Shown: positions 8,292-15,890 of the stretch, one piece after another
Position numbering within the stretch: position 1 is the first letter of the stretch
Layout of the letters: every line of letters starts with the position of its first letter
Source: Bin87 sp965204685
GTDB lineage: Bacteria; Chloroflexota; Dehalococcoidia; Lucifugimonadales; UBA3495
NCBI GenBank assembly: GCA_965204685.1
Contig: OZ242004.1
Location: forward strand, 1,178,001 to 1,242,000
Direction: 5' to 3'
Length of the DNA stretch: 64,000 nt
Notes under the pieces: model-generated
Told to the model about the DNA's origin: nothing
Seen by the model: only the letters and a program-made list of their open reading frames with translations
Database searches by the model: none
Program-made: the position numbers and the translations under genes

Positions 8292-8720
8292 CTAGCCGAC
8301 CACCCGCCACTCGTGGACCAACTGGCCGGTGCTAGTTTCTTCGAATATCAACTCCACCGGCGCGCCAACGGGAACTTCCCCCGGCGGAGTGCCCGGCAGG
8401 TTGGACAGGAAGTTGATGCCCGGGTCCTCGTCCAGAGTGATCACCGCGAAGTTGATGGGCTGCGCCGACCGGAACCCCCGAATGCGGGAGTCGCGGATCA
8501 CCATGTACACGTCGATGTGGCCCTTGCCTTCGACCTCTTTCCACTCGAAGTTGTCGGCCGAGCCGCACTGGTCGCACCCCTGGGCCGGGGGATAGTGCAT
8601 CCGCTGGCAGACAGTGCAGTTCTGCAGGACCAGACGCCGCTCGTTGCAGGCGTCCCAGAAAGGCCTGGTCAGATCATTGGGTACCGGACCGGGTCTCTCC
8701 AGCCCTGGAATCGTCGACAT
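8292..8720 (-). CDS. DUF35 OB-fold/zinc-ribbon acyl-CoA-associated protein
   Basis: A 142-residue protein with the two-part DUF35 structure. The N-terminal rubredoxin-like zinc ribbon has CTVCQRMHYPPAQGCDQCG (four Cys near residues 35-55). It is followed by an OB-fold with GHIDVYMVI, INFAVITLDEDPGINFLSN and PVELIFEE. DUF35 proteins form complexes with thiolase-like partners and bind CoA esters. The start at 8720 is preferred over 8771 because AGGAGGGGAG lies just upstream. It precedes the thiolase-like gene on the same strand, 57 nt away, and the two probably form one enzyme. Confidence 0.9.
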   Translation of the reverse strand: MSTIPGLERPGPVPNDLTRPFWDACNERRLVLQNCTVCQRMHYPPAQGCDQCGSADNFEWKEVEGKGHIDVYMVIRDSRIRGFRSAQPINFAVITLDEDPGINFLSNLPGTPPGEVPVGAPVELIFEETSTGQLVHEWRVVG

Positions 8721-8838
8721 GGTTCTCCCCTCCTGCGGGTCGCGCGCTCCGCGCATCGCGGATGGCGGCATCGTCTGCGCGGATTATATGCAAAGCGACC
8801 CATTTGACCATAGATATTTGCGAGCCGATATTGTGCGC

Positions 8839-9198
8839 CTAACCCTGGCCGGTCCCGTTGTTGATCCACGGCTCGCTAATTCCGGCATCCATCCAGATGA
8901 AATGGAAACCCGCTTCCAGGGCCAACTGGCGGTCCATCTCGGTGTCGCCGATGTGGTAGTACTCGTCGGCCGGAAAACGCGACTTGACATCGGGAAGGTC
9001 CTGCTTGTGCGAGATAAAACTCACCTCGATGCGGTGCCGGTCCCAGATGGACTGCTGAACCGGCAGCGGACGGTCCGACGAGCTGCCGATGATGCACCCG
9101 TGAGCCTGGGCCTTGCGGACCATGCTCATGGTTACCGGGCCGGGAGGATCCCCGGCTTCCAGGGTTCCATCAATGTCGAAACTTACCAGTGTTGCCAA
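8839..9198 (-). CDS. Compact HAD-superfamily hydrolase
   Basis: A 119-residue HAD-type phosphatase without a large cap. Motif I is FDIDGTL (catalytic Asp pair, residues 7-9), motif II is GSSSDRP (Ser), motif III is the Lys in SHKQDLPDV, and motif IV is GDTEMD. All four motifs are intact, so it is probably an active phosphotransferase of unknown substrate. The start is TTG at 9198 with GGAAGG upstream. It is a small stand-alone gene between repeat A2 and the DUF35 gene. Confidence 0.8.
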   Translation of the reverse strand: MATLVSFDIDGTLEAGDPPGPVTMSMVRKAQAHGCIIGSSSDRPLPVQQSIWDRHRIEVSFISHKQDLPDVKSRFPADEYYHIGDTEMDRQLALEAGFHFIWMDAGISEPWINNGTGQG

Positions 9199-9221
9199 GT
9201 ATGACCTTCCTTTGCAAATTT

Positions 9222-9331
9222 GTCAGAACCAGTATTTTCGGGATTTCAGGATTGACCAGATTGAAACCATCCAGCAGTAGAACATTCCCAATTCGGTCAA
9301 TCTTCTAATCCGACAAATCCTGATTCTGACG
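9222..9331. repeat. Family A palindromic intergenic element (copy 2)
   Basis: About 110 bp from GTCAGAACCAG to CTGATTCTGACG, with internal AGGATT and AATC motifs. It is the most diverged copy of the family. It lies 6 nt from the stop of the CaiB double-domain gene. Confidence 0.7.
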
Positions 9332-9337
9332 ATTCCC

Positions 9338-11797
9338 CTACGGCTCCCCGCCCACCGACGGGTCGGCCCACTGCACGATGCCGCGGGCACCCAGGTCGTC
9401 AATCTCCGGTTCGCCGTATCCGAGTTCCCGCAGCAGGGGCCTGGTGTGCTGTCCGACCTGGATGGAGGTCCGGTAGACGCCGGGGGTGAGGGAAAACTCG
9501 ACCAACCCTCCGTAGCGGCGGTACTTGCCGACGTGCGGGTGCTCGACTTCGACGCTCAGATCGTTGGCGCGGGCGTGGGGATGGTCGGCGTAAAAGTCGC
9601 CCTCCACGGCTTCGTCGGCCTGGACACAGCCGACGTCCGCTTTGGTCAGCAATTCTTCCCATTCGGCGGCGGCGCGCCCCGCGAAGATCGCCGAGATCTC
9701 GGCAACCAGGGCTTCGTCGTTGGCCTGTCGCGTTTCCGGTGTTGCAAAGCGCGGGTCGGCCAGGAGATCCGCCCGTTCCACAGCGCCGCAGAAAGCCTCC
9801 CATTCGTCCTGGAACAGACAGCCCAGGAACACCCAGCCTTCCCGACACCGGTACAGGCGATACAGGGCATGCAGGCCGTGGATGTCTTCGTCGGGCATGG
9901 CGATGGGAGGACGGTTTTTGTGGTCGTAATACTCGTCGGCGTTGGTCCAGGCGTTGGCGTTGAGCATGGTGAGCTCGACGGGCTGGCCCATGCCGGTGGC
10001 TTCCCGCGCCCGCAGCGCCAGCATGACGGCCGTAGCCACCGCCGGCGAGGTGTTCTGGTCCGGCCCCCAGTTGGATTTCATGAGCCAGCGAGTCGCCTCA
10101 ACGGTCTCTTCAACGTCCATGACCTGTTCCGGGGGCGGGGGCATGCCCCGGCCCATTTGCCGCATGGCGCCGCCCATGATGGCGCCGGGGATGGGGTGTG
10201 CGCCCGGACGGCGCGCGTGGGGTCCGTGCTCGCCGTAGGTCGCCATCCAGACGTGGATCAGGCGGGGGTTGATCTTCCGGCAGGTCTCCCAGTCAACCTG
10301 GAGGCGTTCGGGTACGCCCAGGCGGAAGTTGTGCGAGAGAACGTCGGCCTGGGCGATGAGCTTGTGGATGATCTCCTTGCCCTCCGGGGTCTGGAGGTCG
10401 ATCTGAATGCCTTCCTTGCCGGCGTAGGTCCGTGCGTCGGCGACTGCCACCGCGGTGGAGCGCCGCCCTTCGTCCAACCGCCGGTCGGTGGCGTCAACCT
10501 TGATGACCCGCGCTCCCAGGTCCGCCAGGAGCGCGGCGCCGTAGGGTCCGGCCTGGATCGTCGCCAGGTCGAGGACGGTGATTCCCGCCAGCGGATGCGG
10601 CGGAGTATCTGCGCCGTTCGCGGCGGCAGGGGCGGATGCGGAATTCCCGAAGCGTCCCAGCACTTCGTCGTTATGCTGTCCCACATCGGGGGCCGGTCCG
10701 CTGGGTTCGCCCGGGGTTTCCTTCAGTTCCACCAGCGGGGCCAGGGTGCGCATGGGGCCAACGCGGGGATCATCTATGGTGACCACGGTGCCGTTGGCGA
10801 CTACGGCGGGATGATCCATGGCCTGGACGCTGGTGCGATAGGGCTCGGCGGCGATGTTGCCGTCCTCGAGATAAATCTCCATCCACTCGTCGGCAGTCTT
10901 CTCCGCCTGCTTGTCCAGTATCTCCCGGCGCAGGAGTTCCTGGTTCTCGAAATTCAGGGCGGGAACCCTGGCGAAACGCTCATCCTCCAGCAGGGGGCCG
11001 AGGCCAATGGCCTTGAGATGGCCCTGGATGTGCGGCACCCGCTGGTTGGCGTGCTGCAGCCACGCGCCTTCCCTGGTACGCACGGGAACGTATCCGATGG
11101 ATGACAGGCCGCGCCCACGGGGTCGCGCGGGAAACCGTTCCGGGTCCCGGCGCCGGAGTTGCATGTTCACCAGCCCGCCGTCGCCGACGTTGTTGTCGTG
11201 AGGCGAGGCCAGGGTCTGGACGATGCTGGTCTGGACCCACTGCCCGCGCCCGGACAGGTCCCGCACGCGCAGGGCGCCCAGGATGCCGCGCACCGCGGCC
11301 TGGCTGGCGTGCCAACTGCCGGTGTACACCGCGGAGTATACCGGGCCGTCGCGGTTGGGCTGTCCCTCCAGGTTAAGCATCCGCCCGGCCTTGGCCGCGA
11401 CGACCCCTTCGTATCCTTTCACCCGGCGGAGCGGCCCCTTTTGTCCGAAGCCGGTTATAGAGCAGTAAACCAATTGGGGGTAAAGCTGCGACAGCGCGTC
11501 GTAATCCAGGCCCCAGTCTGCCATATCGCCGGGACGGAAGGACTCGACGAGGACATCGGCCCCGGCGGCCAACCGGATGGCCTGCTCGCGGCCTTCCGCG
11601 GTGCTGAGGTCGAGCACGATGCCTTTCTTGCCCCGGTTCCACGAGATCCAGGCCGGCTGGAAGCGGAACGGATCGCCGCCCGGAGGCTCGACCTTGATCA
11701 CCTCGGCCCCGTAGTCGGCCAACACCAGGGTACAGAGGGCCCCCGACATCCCCAGCGAGAAATCCAGGACGGTCAGGCCTGTGCATGGTCCTGCCAC
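9338..11797 (-). CDS. CaiB/BaiF CoA-transferase, tandem two-domain fusion
   Basis: An 819-residue protein made of two full class III CoA-transferase domains in tandem. Domain 1 (about 5-385) has GLTVLDFSLGMSGALCT, GAEVIKVEPPGGD and NRGKKGIVLDL. Domain 2 (about 400-790) repeats the layout with GITVLDLATIQAGPYGAA and GARVIKVDA. Single members of the family are about 400 residues and work as intertwined dimers, so a covalent pseudo-dimer is plausible. In domain 1 the region expected to hold the catalytic Asp reads SAVYTGSWHASQAA, without Asp. Domain 2 has GPDQNTSPAVATA with an Asp nearby. The two active sites may therefore be unequal. GTG start with GGAGGTGAACC. Substrate unknown. Confidence 0.88.
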   Translation of the reverse strand: MAGPCTGLTVLDFSLGMSGALCTLVLADYGAEVIKVEPPGGDPFRFQPAWISWNRGKKGIVLDLSTAEGREQAIRLAAGADVLVESFRPGDMADWGLDYDALSQLYPQLVYCSITGFGQKGPLRRVKGYEGVVAAKAGRMLNLEGQPNRDGPVYSAVYTGSWHASQAAVRGILGALRVRDLSGRGQWVQTSIVQTLASPHDNNVGDGGLVNMQLRRRDPERFPARPRGRGLSSIGYVPVRTREGAWLQHANQRVPHIQGHLKAIGLGPLLEDERFARVPALNFENQELLRREILDKQAEKTADEWMEIYLEDGNIAAEPYRTSVQAMDHPAVVANGTVVTIDDPRVGPMRTLAPLVELKETPGEPSGPAPDVGQHNDEVLGRFGNSASAPAAANGADTPPHPLAGITVLDLATIQAGPYGAALLADLGARVIKVDATDRRLDEGRRSTAVAVADARTYAGKEGIQIDLQTPEGKEIIHKLIAQADVLSHNFRLGVPERLQVDWETCRKINPRLIHVWMATYGEHGPHARRPGAHPIPGAIMGGAMRQMGRGMPPPPEQVMDVEETVEATRWLMKSNWGPDQNTSPAVATAVMLALRAREATGMGQPVELTMLNANAWTNADEYYDHKNRPPIAMPDEDIHGLHALYRLYRCREGWVFLGCLFQDEWEAFCGAVERADLLADPRFATPETRQANDEALVAEISAIFAGRAAAEWEELLTKADVGCVQADEAVEGDFYADHPHARANDLSVEVEHPHVGKYRRYGGLVEFSLTPGVYRTSIQVGQHTRPLLRELGYGEPEIDDLGARGIVQWADPSVGGEP

Positions 11798-12008
11798 GGT
11801 TCACCTCCCCGTTTGGCCGTATGGGTTCCGATTTGCCAGGATTGCGGCCCGCCACGTTGTAACCAACTGCGACCCCTGCGGATTTACAGGACAGACGCGG
11901 ATGGTGATTGTTCAGTTCGAAGCCCGAGCGAGCCGGCGCGAGTGAGTATGCAGTCCGCCGAATATGCGCGTCAACCTTGCATAACCGCAACGGCGTTCCT
12001 ACTTTATC

Positions 12009-12141
12009 TTTTACATCGATGAACAGGATGTACCGGATGCCGGCAACGCCGGCACGCCACTCCATTTGCGGCGCTGTCCCGGGCGCAGGGACGTTCCCAA
12101 TAACCGATCAAATCCTGTCTATCCTGTGCATCGATGTAAAA
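12009..12141. repeat. Family B inverted-repeat element, full-length (MITE-like)
   Basis: A 133-bp element bounded by perfect 13-bp inverted ends, TTTTACATCGATG and CATCGATGTAAAA, each followed inward by further pairing (AACAGGAT against ATCCTGT). The centre has GCCGGCAACGCCGGC. It has no coding capacity. It lies in the 490-bp gap between the CaiB gene and an SMP-30 gene, the rest of which shows no gene. Confidence 0.75.
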
Positions 12142-12189
12142 CTACTCTCGTCGTCGTCAAAAGCGGGTACGCGTGGGGAACGGCCGCCG

Positions 12190-12218
12190 TTGCCGGGCCG
12201 GGGGGCGCCTGCTACAAT
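12190..12218 (+). promoter_or_regulatory. Sigma70-like promoter for the 12289 SMP-30 gene
   Basis: TTGCCG and TACAAT are separated by exactly 17 bp and end about 70 bp upstream of the start codon. The spacing and the fit to the consensus make this a good candidate. Confidence 0.6.
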
Positions 12219-12288
12219 CGGCCGGTGCTAGCGTCGCTGCTATCTACTCACATTTCCCAAGCGCGACGGACCCAAGGAGTTGGCCATT

Positions 12289-13200
12289 ATGTCGTGGCGT
12301 TTCAGCCTACTCAATCGCTTTGAAGACCCCCCGGGCGGCATTACCGAAGGGCCGGCATGGAATGGAGAAGTGGTACTTTTCACACACATCCATGCCAGCA
12401 GAATATATGCCTACAACCCCAAATCCGGAGACTTTTCCGTTTACCGCGAAAACACCAACCGCACTAACGGACTGGCCTTCGACGCCCAGGGTCGGCTGTT
12501 CGGCTGCTGCCAGAACGGCCGGGCGATTGTCCGCTTCGACCCGGACGGCAGCATGGTCACCGTTGCCGACAACCTGGACGGGGTTCCGCTGAACACTCCC
12601 AACGACCTGGCCATCGACTCCCAGGGCCGTATCTGGTTCACCAACCCGTGGAACACCGGCAACATCGATCCCCACGAGGTCGAGCAACTGGACAACCGCT
12701 CGGTGCTGTGCGCCGTGCCCCAGGCTGACGGTTCCTACCAGACCGTCCGCTCCACCTACGACACCACCATGCCCAACGGCATCCTGGTGTCACCCGACGG
12801 CAACACCCTGTACGTCGCCGAAAGCAACAGCGACCGGATCGAGATCGACCGTGAGCTTCGCGCCTACCCCATCAACGCCGACGGCACCCTGGGGACGTAC
12901 ACCACGCTGCACACCTTCGGGCGCGACGCCAACCGGGTGCACCGGGGCATCGACGGCATGTGCCTCGACGCGGACGGCAACATCATCGCCACCGCCGGCT
13001 GGCCCACGGGCGGGCCCGGCCCGATGCTGTACATCTTCTCGCCCACCGGTCGGGTCATCGAGACCCACCCCGTGGCCGCGACCCGTCCCACCAACGTGTG
13101 CTTCGGCGGCCCGGACCTCACCGACGTCTTTGTTACCTCAACCGACGGTCATTTCTTCCACGCCAGCACCGACCGGGTCGGCTGGGCCATCTATCCATAA
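12289..13200 (+). CDS. SMP-30/gluconolactonase family protein
   Basis: A 303-residue beta-propeller lactonase, second member in the window. Motifs are GITEGPAWNGEVVLF (metal Glu), RTNGLAFDAQGRLFG, TPNDLAIDSQGRIWFTNPW (metal Asn and blade motif), MPNGILVSPDGNTLYVAES (Asn) and GIDGMCLDADGNI (Asp). It should hydrolyse a lactone or related ester. ATG at 12289 is chosen because AAGGAG lies 9 nt upstream; a TTG at 12280 overlaps that site. Sequence similarity to the 2531-3433 protein is at family level only. It leads a run of plus-strand genes. Confidence 0.9.
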   Translation: MSWRFSLLNRFEDPPGGITEGPAWNGEVVLFTHIHASRIYAYNPKSGDFSVYRENTNRTNGLAFDAQGRLFGCCQNGRAIVRFDPDGSMVTVADNLDGVPLNTPNDLAIDSQGRIWFTNPWNTGNIDPHEVEQLDNRSVLCAVPQADGSYQTVRSTYDTTMPNGILVSPDGNTLYVAESNSDRIEIDRELRAYPINADGTLGTYTTLHTFGRDANRVHRGIDGMCLDADGNIIATAGWPTGGPGPMLYIFSPTGRVIETHPVAATRPTNVCFGGPDLTDVFVTSTDGHFFHASTDRVGWAIYP

Positions 13201-13255
13201 CGAAATAACCGCAACTTCGATACCCCGCAGTTCCGATACCAAGGAGGTCTCGGCC

Positions 13256-13570
13256 ATGACCACGACCATGTCGGCCACTCCGGAACCGGAGGATGATGCC
13301 TTCGAGCAGGTGGAAAGACAGATCGACTGGGTCGAGCAACTGGAGAATGTCAGGATCCGTCACGAAAGTCTGTCTGCCTCCCGCGATGTTGTTCCTTACG
13401 TGGAGGCTCTGCGCGAGTCGATAATCAAGCTGGCCGGACGCCAGACTTACGAAGACCTCAGGCTGCTCCACGGCAATCAGGTTGCCGACCTGGTGGACAC
13501 CGTGAGACGCCGGGACCCCGACGACCCCTGGAACGGCATCATCAAGCCGGCATTGCTCCGAGAAGGGTGA
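13256..13570 (+). CDS. Hypothetical protein, acidic, helical
   Basis: A 104-residue protein not recognised as any family. It is acidic near the N-terminus (TPEPEDDAFEQVERQIDWVEQLE) and predicted largely helical, with PYVEALRESIIKLAGRQTYEDL in the middle. A strong AAGGAGG precedes the ATG. It starts 55 nt after the SMP-30 stop and its TGA overlaps a possible GTG start of the next gene, so these genes may be co-transcribed. Confidence 0.6.
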   Translation: MTTTMSATPEPEDDAFEQVERQIDWVEQLENVRIRHESLSASRDVVPYVEALRESIIKLAGRQTYEDLRLLHGNQVADLVDTVRRRDPDDPWNGIIKPALLREG

Positions 13571-13617
13571 GCCCGCTTCCCGATTGCACGTTACGCAACC
13601 AACCCGGTGGTGTCTTC

Positions 13618-13974
13618 ATGCAACGCAGACGCTTGAGCAACTACGGAATCGGCCGCGACCAGATCCGCCAGGGCGGTGGCCGCGGCAACGGCAACGACCA
13701 CTTCGACGAACTGGTCGGAAGTGTCGAGTTCTACGTCTACCAGACCCCGGGGCGGCGGGTGAAGGGGTTCGACAGCCTCAAGCTCTACGCCGAGGGCGAA
13801 GGCTGCGAACTGCTGTACACCGCCGACGCTCCGCCGGAGCTGGCCGACTACGAAACCCTGCGCATCACCCATCGCCGCGCGGAACCCATACCTGACGCCG
13901 TGCTCAAGCGGGCCCACTCCTGGGCCCACCGCAACAACTTCCTGCACAGCTTCTTCAAACCGCTGTATCGATAA
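13618..13974 (+). CDS. Hypothetical protein
   Basis: A 118-residue basic protein of unknown family. It contains DELVGSVEFYVYQTPGRRV, VKGFDSLKLYAEGEGCELLY and a C-terminal AHRNNFLHSFFKPLYR. The pattern of alternating hydrophobic residues suggests a small beta-rich fold. ATG at 13618 is the likeliest start; a GTG at 13567 overlapping the upstream stop would add 17 residues. Confidence 0.5.
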   Translation: MQRRRLSNYGIGRDQIRQGGGRGNGNDHFDELVGSVEFYVYQTPGRRVKGFDSLKLYAEGEGCELLYTADAPPELADYETLRITHRRAEPIPDAVLKRAHSWAHRNNFLHSFFKPLYR

Positions 13975-13991
13975 TCGACGATCCCGCCGCC

Positions 13992-14540
13992 ATGCTCGAA
14001 CCAACCCGGTGGTGGTCAAGGTTCAAAGATGCAACGGCCTTCTGGCGTGCCCCCGTCATCGCCGGCGTTGTTACGGGGGTGGGCGCGTGGCTGGTCTGGT
14101 ATTTCACCAAAGTGCCTTGCATAATGGAGAATGCCGCGGCCGGGCTCTGCAATCCCGGCGTGTTGGCCAGTTACATTAACCTGCCGGCTCTGGCCAGTTG
14201 CCTCGCAATTGGAGGCGGTTTTGCCACCTTCGCGGGAGGTTACAACATCATAATGCTGAACAAAGAACGCCAGCGCGCCGACGACGCCGAAGCCCGGCTC
14301 CGGGCCGAGCGCGAACGCAACGATCAGGAACGCGAAAAACGCGAACGGGAACACGAACGGCGTGAACGGGAACACGAACGGCAGCGTGAACGGTATGAGC
14401 GTCTGATGGACGAATTCCTCGAAGAACGCCGCCAATACGCTGCAACGCAGCAGGCCATGATGAATACCCTGGCCGAAATCAGCGCGACCCTGGTGCGGCT
14501 GGCCGAGCAGCAGAATGGTCACCGCGCCAACGGCGACTGA
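13992..14540 (+). CDS. Membrane protein with highly charged coiled-coil tail
   Basis: A 182-residue protein with two hydrophobic segments (about residues 20-38, APVIAGVVTGVGAWLVWYF, and 62-85, LPALASCLAIGGGFATFAGG). These are followed by a 60-residue charged Arg/Glu-rich helix built of repeats such as EREHERR, then a helix ending LVRLAEQQNG. The layout suggests a membrane anchor with a cytoplasmic coiled coil. Its 3' end overlaps the start of the MidA-like gene by 26 nt, implying translational coupling. No family recognised. Confidence 0.65.
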   Translation: MLEPTRWWSRFKDATAFWRAPVIAGVVTGVGAWLVWYFTKVPCIMENAAAGLCNPGVLASYINLPALASCLAIGGGFATFAGGYNIIMLNKERQRADDAEARLRAERERNDQEREKREREHERREREHERQRERYERLMDEFLEERRQYAATQQAMMNTLAEISATLVRLAEQQNGHRANGD

Positions 14541-15855
14541 CCTGCCTCCGTCCCCGGCGGAACGGGCCATCCGCCGTCGCATCGCCCGCCACGGCCCGAT
14601 AACCTTCGCTGAGTACATGGCGCGGGCCCTGTACGGACCCGGCGGTTACTACACCCGCAGCGGCGCCGGCGCCGATTACTACACGAGCCCGCAGGTGCAT
14701 CCCGCCTTCGGGGCGCTGCTGGCGGTTCAGTTGTTCCGGTTCTGGCGCCTGCTGGACCGGCCCGACCCGTTCTTCGTGATCGAGCCTGGGGCCGGCGACG
14801 GTCTGCTGGGGCGTGACATATGCAACGCCGCCAGCCATCTTCCCGAAGGTTTTGCCGATTCGCTGCGGTACGTAGCGGTTGACCGCCTCCCAGGGGTCCG
14901 CGACGCTCGCGATCCGGCGCTCGCGAAAATTGCCGGCGACGCGCGGCGACTGCCGTTTCGCAAGGTCACCGGCTGCATAATCTCCAATGAGTTGCTGGAC
15001 GCCCTGCCCGTGCACCGGGTACGGATGGAGCGCGGTGCACTCCGCGAGCTCTACGTGAGCATCGAGTCCGACGTCGCGGACGGCTACGAAGGCCAGTTGG
15101 TCGAGATCGCCGGCGATCCGTCCACTCCAGACCTGGAGCGGCGGCTGTCCGACCTGGGAGTCAACCTGTCCGACGGACAGACCGCCGAAATCTGCCGGCA
15201 ACTTGATGACTGGGCCGCATCCGTAGCAGCAGCGCTGGATACGGGCTTCGTCCTCACCATCGACTACGGTCGGGACGCGCCTGATCTCTACGACCCGATA
15301 CAGCGGCCCCAAGGCACTCTGGTCACTTACCGTTCCCACCGCCAGACCGATACGCCGCTGGTGGACCCGGGGCGGCAGGACATCACCGCCCAGGTGGACT
15401 TCACGTCGGTTGGGCTCGCCGGGGAGCGTGCCGGACTGACCACCGTGGGCGCCGTGTCCCAGGGGAGGCTTCTGACGCGCCTGGGCCTGCAAACCATCAG
15501 GCGCACCGGAGCGCCGCCCGCGGAAGGGAGCAGCGGCTGGATCACAATCCCCATCAACCCCGATGGGATGCTGCCCGACGCCCTGGCCGAACCATTCCCG
15601 CCCCGGCCGGACGACTCCCGGGATTGGCTGACGGGGCTGACCCACCTGGTTCGGCCCGGTGGGTTGGGTGATTTCCGCGTCCTGGTGCAGGCCAAGGGGC
15701 TCCCCGCCGACCGTGCGGCGTCTGCCATCTCGTGGCTCGACGGTGGCGACGCGGCCGACGGATACACTCCGTCGGAACTGGCCGCCATGATCCCCGCCGC
15801 CGCGCTGGCTCTGGGTCCGGAGCGGTTCCGGCTGGGCGGAACCTCGATGCTATAA
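14515..15855 (+). CDS. MidA/NDUFAF7-like SAM-dependent methyltransferase
   Basis: A 446-residue member of COG1565 with all family landmarks: RHGPITFAEYMARALYGPGGYY at the N-terminus, PFFVIEPGAGDGLLGRDI (canonical SAM motif I), GCIISNELLDALPVHRV, GFVLTIDYG, and RQDITAQVDFTSV. The mitochondrial homologue dimethylates an arginine of the complex I subunit NDUFS2; the bacterial substrate is unproven. It overlaps the upstream coiled-coil membrane gene. The paralogue at 5757-6935 has a less canonical motif I. Confidence 0.88.
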   Translation: MVTAPTATDLPPSPAERAIRRRIARHGPITFAEYMARALYGPGGYYTRSGAGADYYTSPQVHPAFGALLAVQLFRFWRLLDRPDPFFVIEPGAGDGLLGRDICNAASHLPEGFADSLRYVAVDRLPGVRDARDPALAKIAGDARRLPFRKVTGCIISNELLDALPVHRVRMERGALRELYVSIESDVADGYEGQLVEIAGDPSTPDLERRLSDLGVNLSDGQTAEICRQLDDWAASVAAALDTGFVLTIDYGRDAPDLYDPIQRPQGTLVTYRSHRQTDTPLVDPGRQDITAQVDFTSVGLAGERAGLTTVGAVSQGRLLTRLGLQTIRRTGAPPAEGSSGWITIPINPDGMLPDALAEPFPPRPDDSRDWLTGLTHLVRPGGLGDFRVLVQAKGLPADRAASAISWLDGGDAADGYTPSELAAMIPAAALALGPERFRLGGTSML

Positions 15856-15890
15856 TCCGCCGGCTACTCTGCACCGCCCGGAGTGACGCC

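Noticed and set aside
9446..11104. 552-aa plus-strand ORF opposite the CaiB fusion
   Set aside because: Antisense shadow of a high-GC coding region; the CaiB frame has clear motifs throughout.
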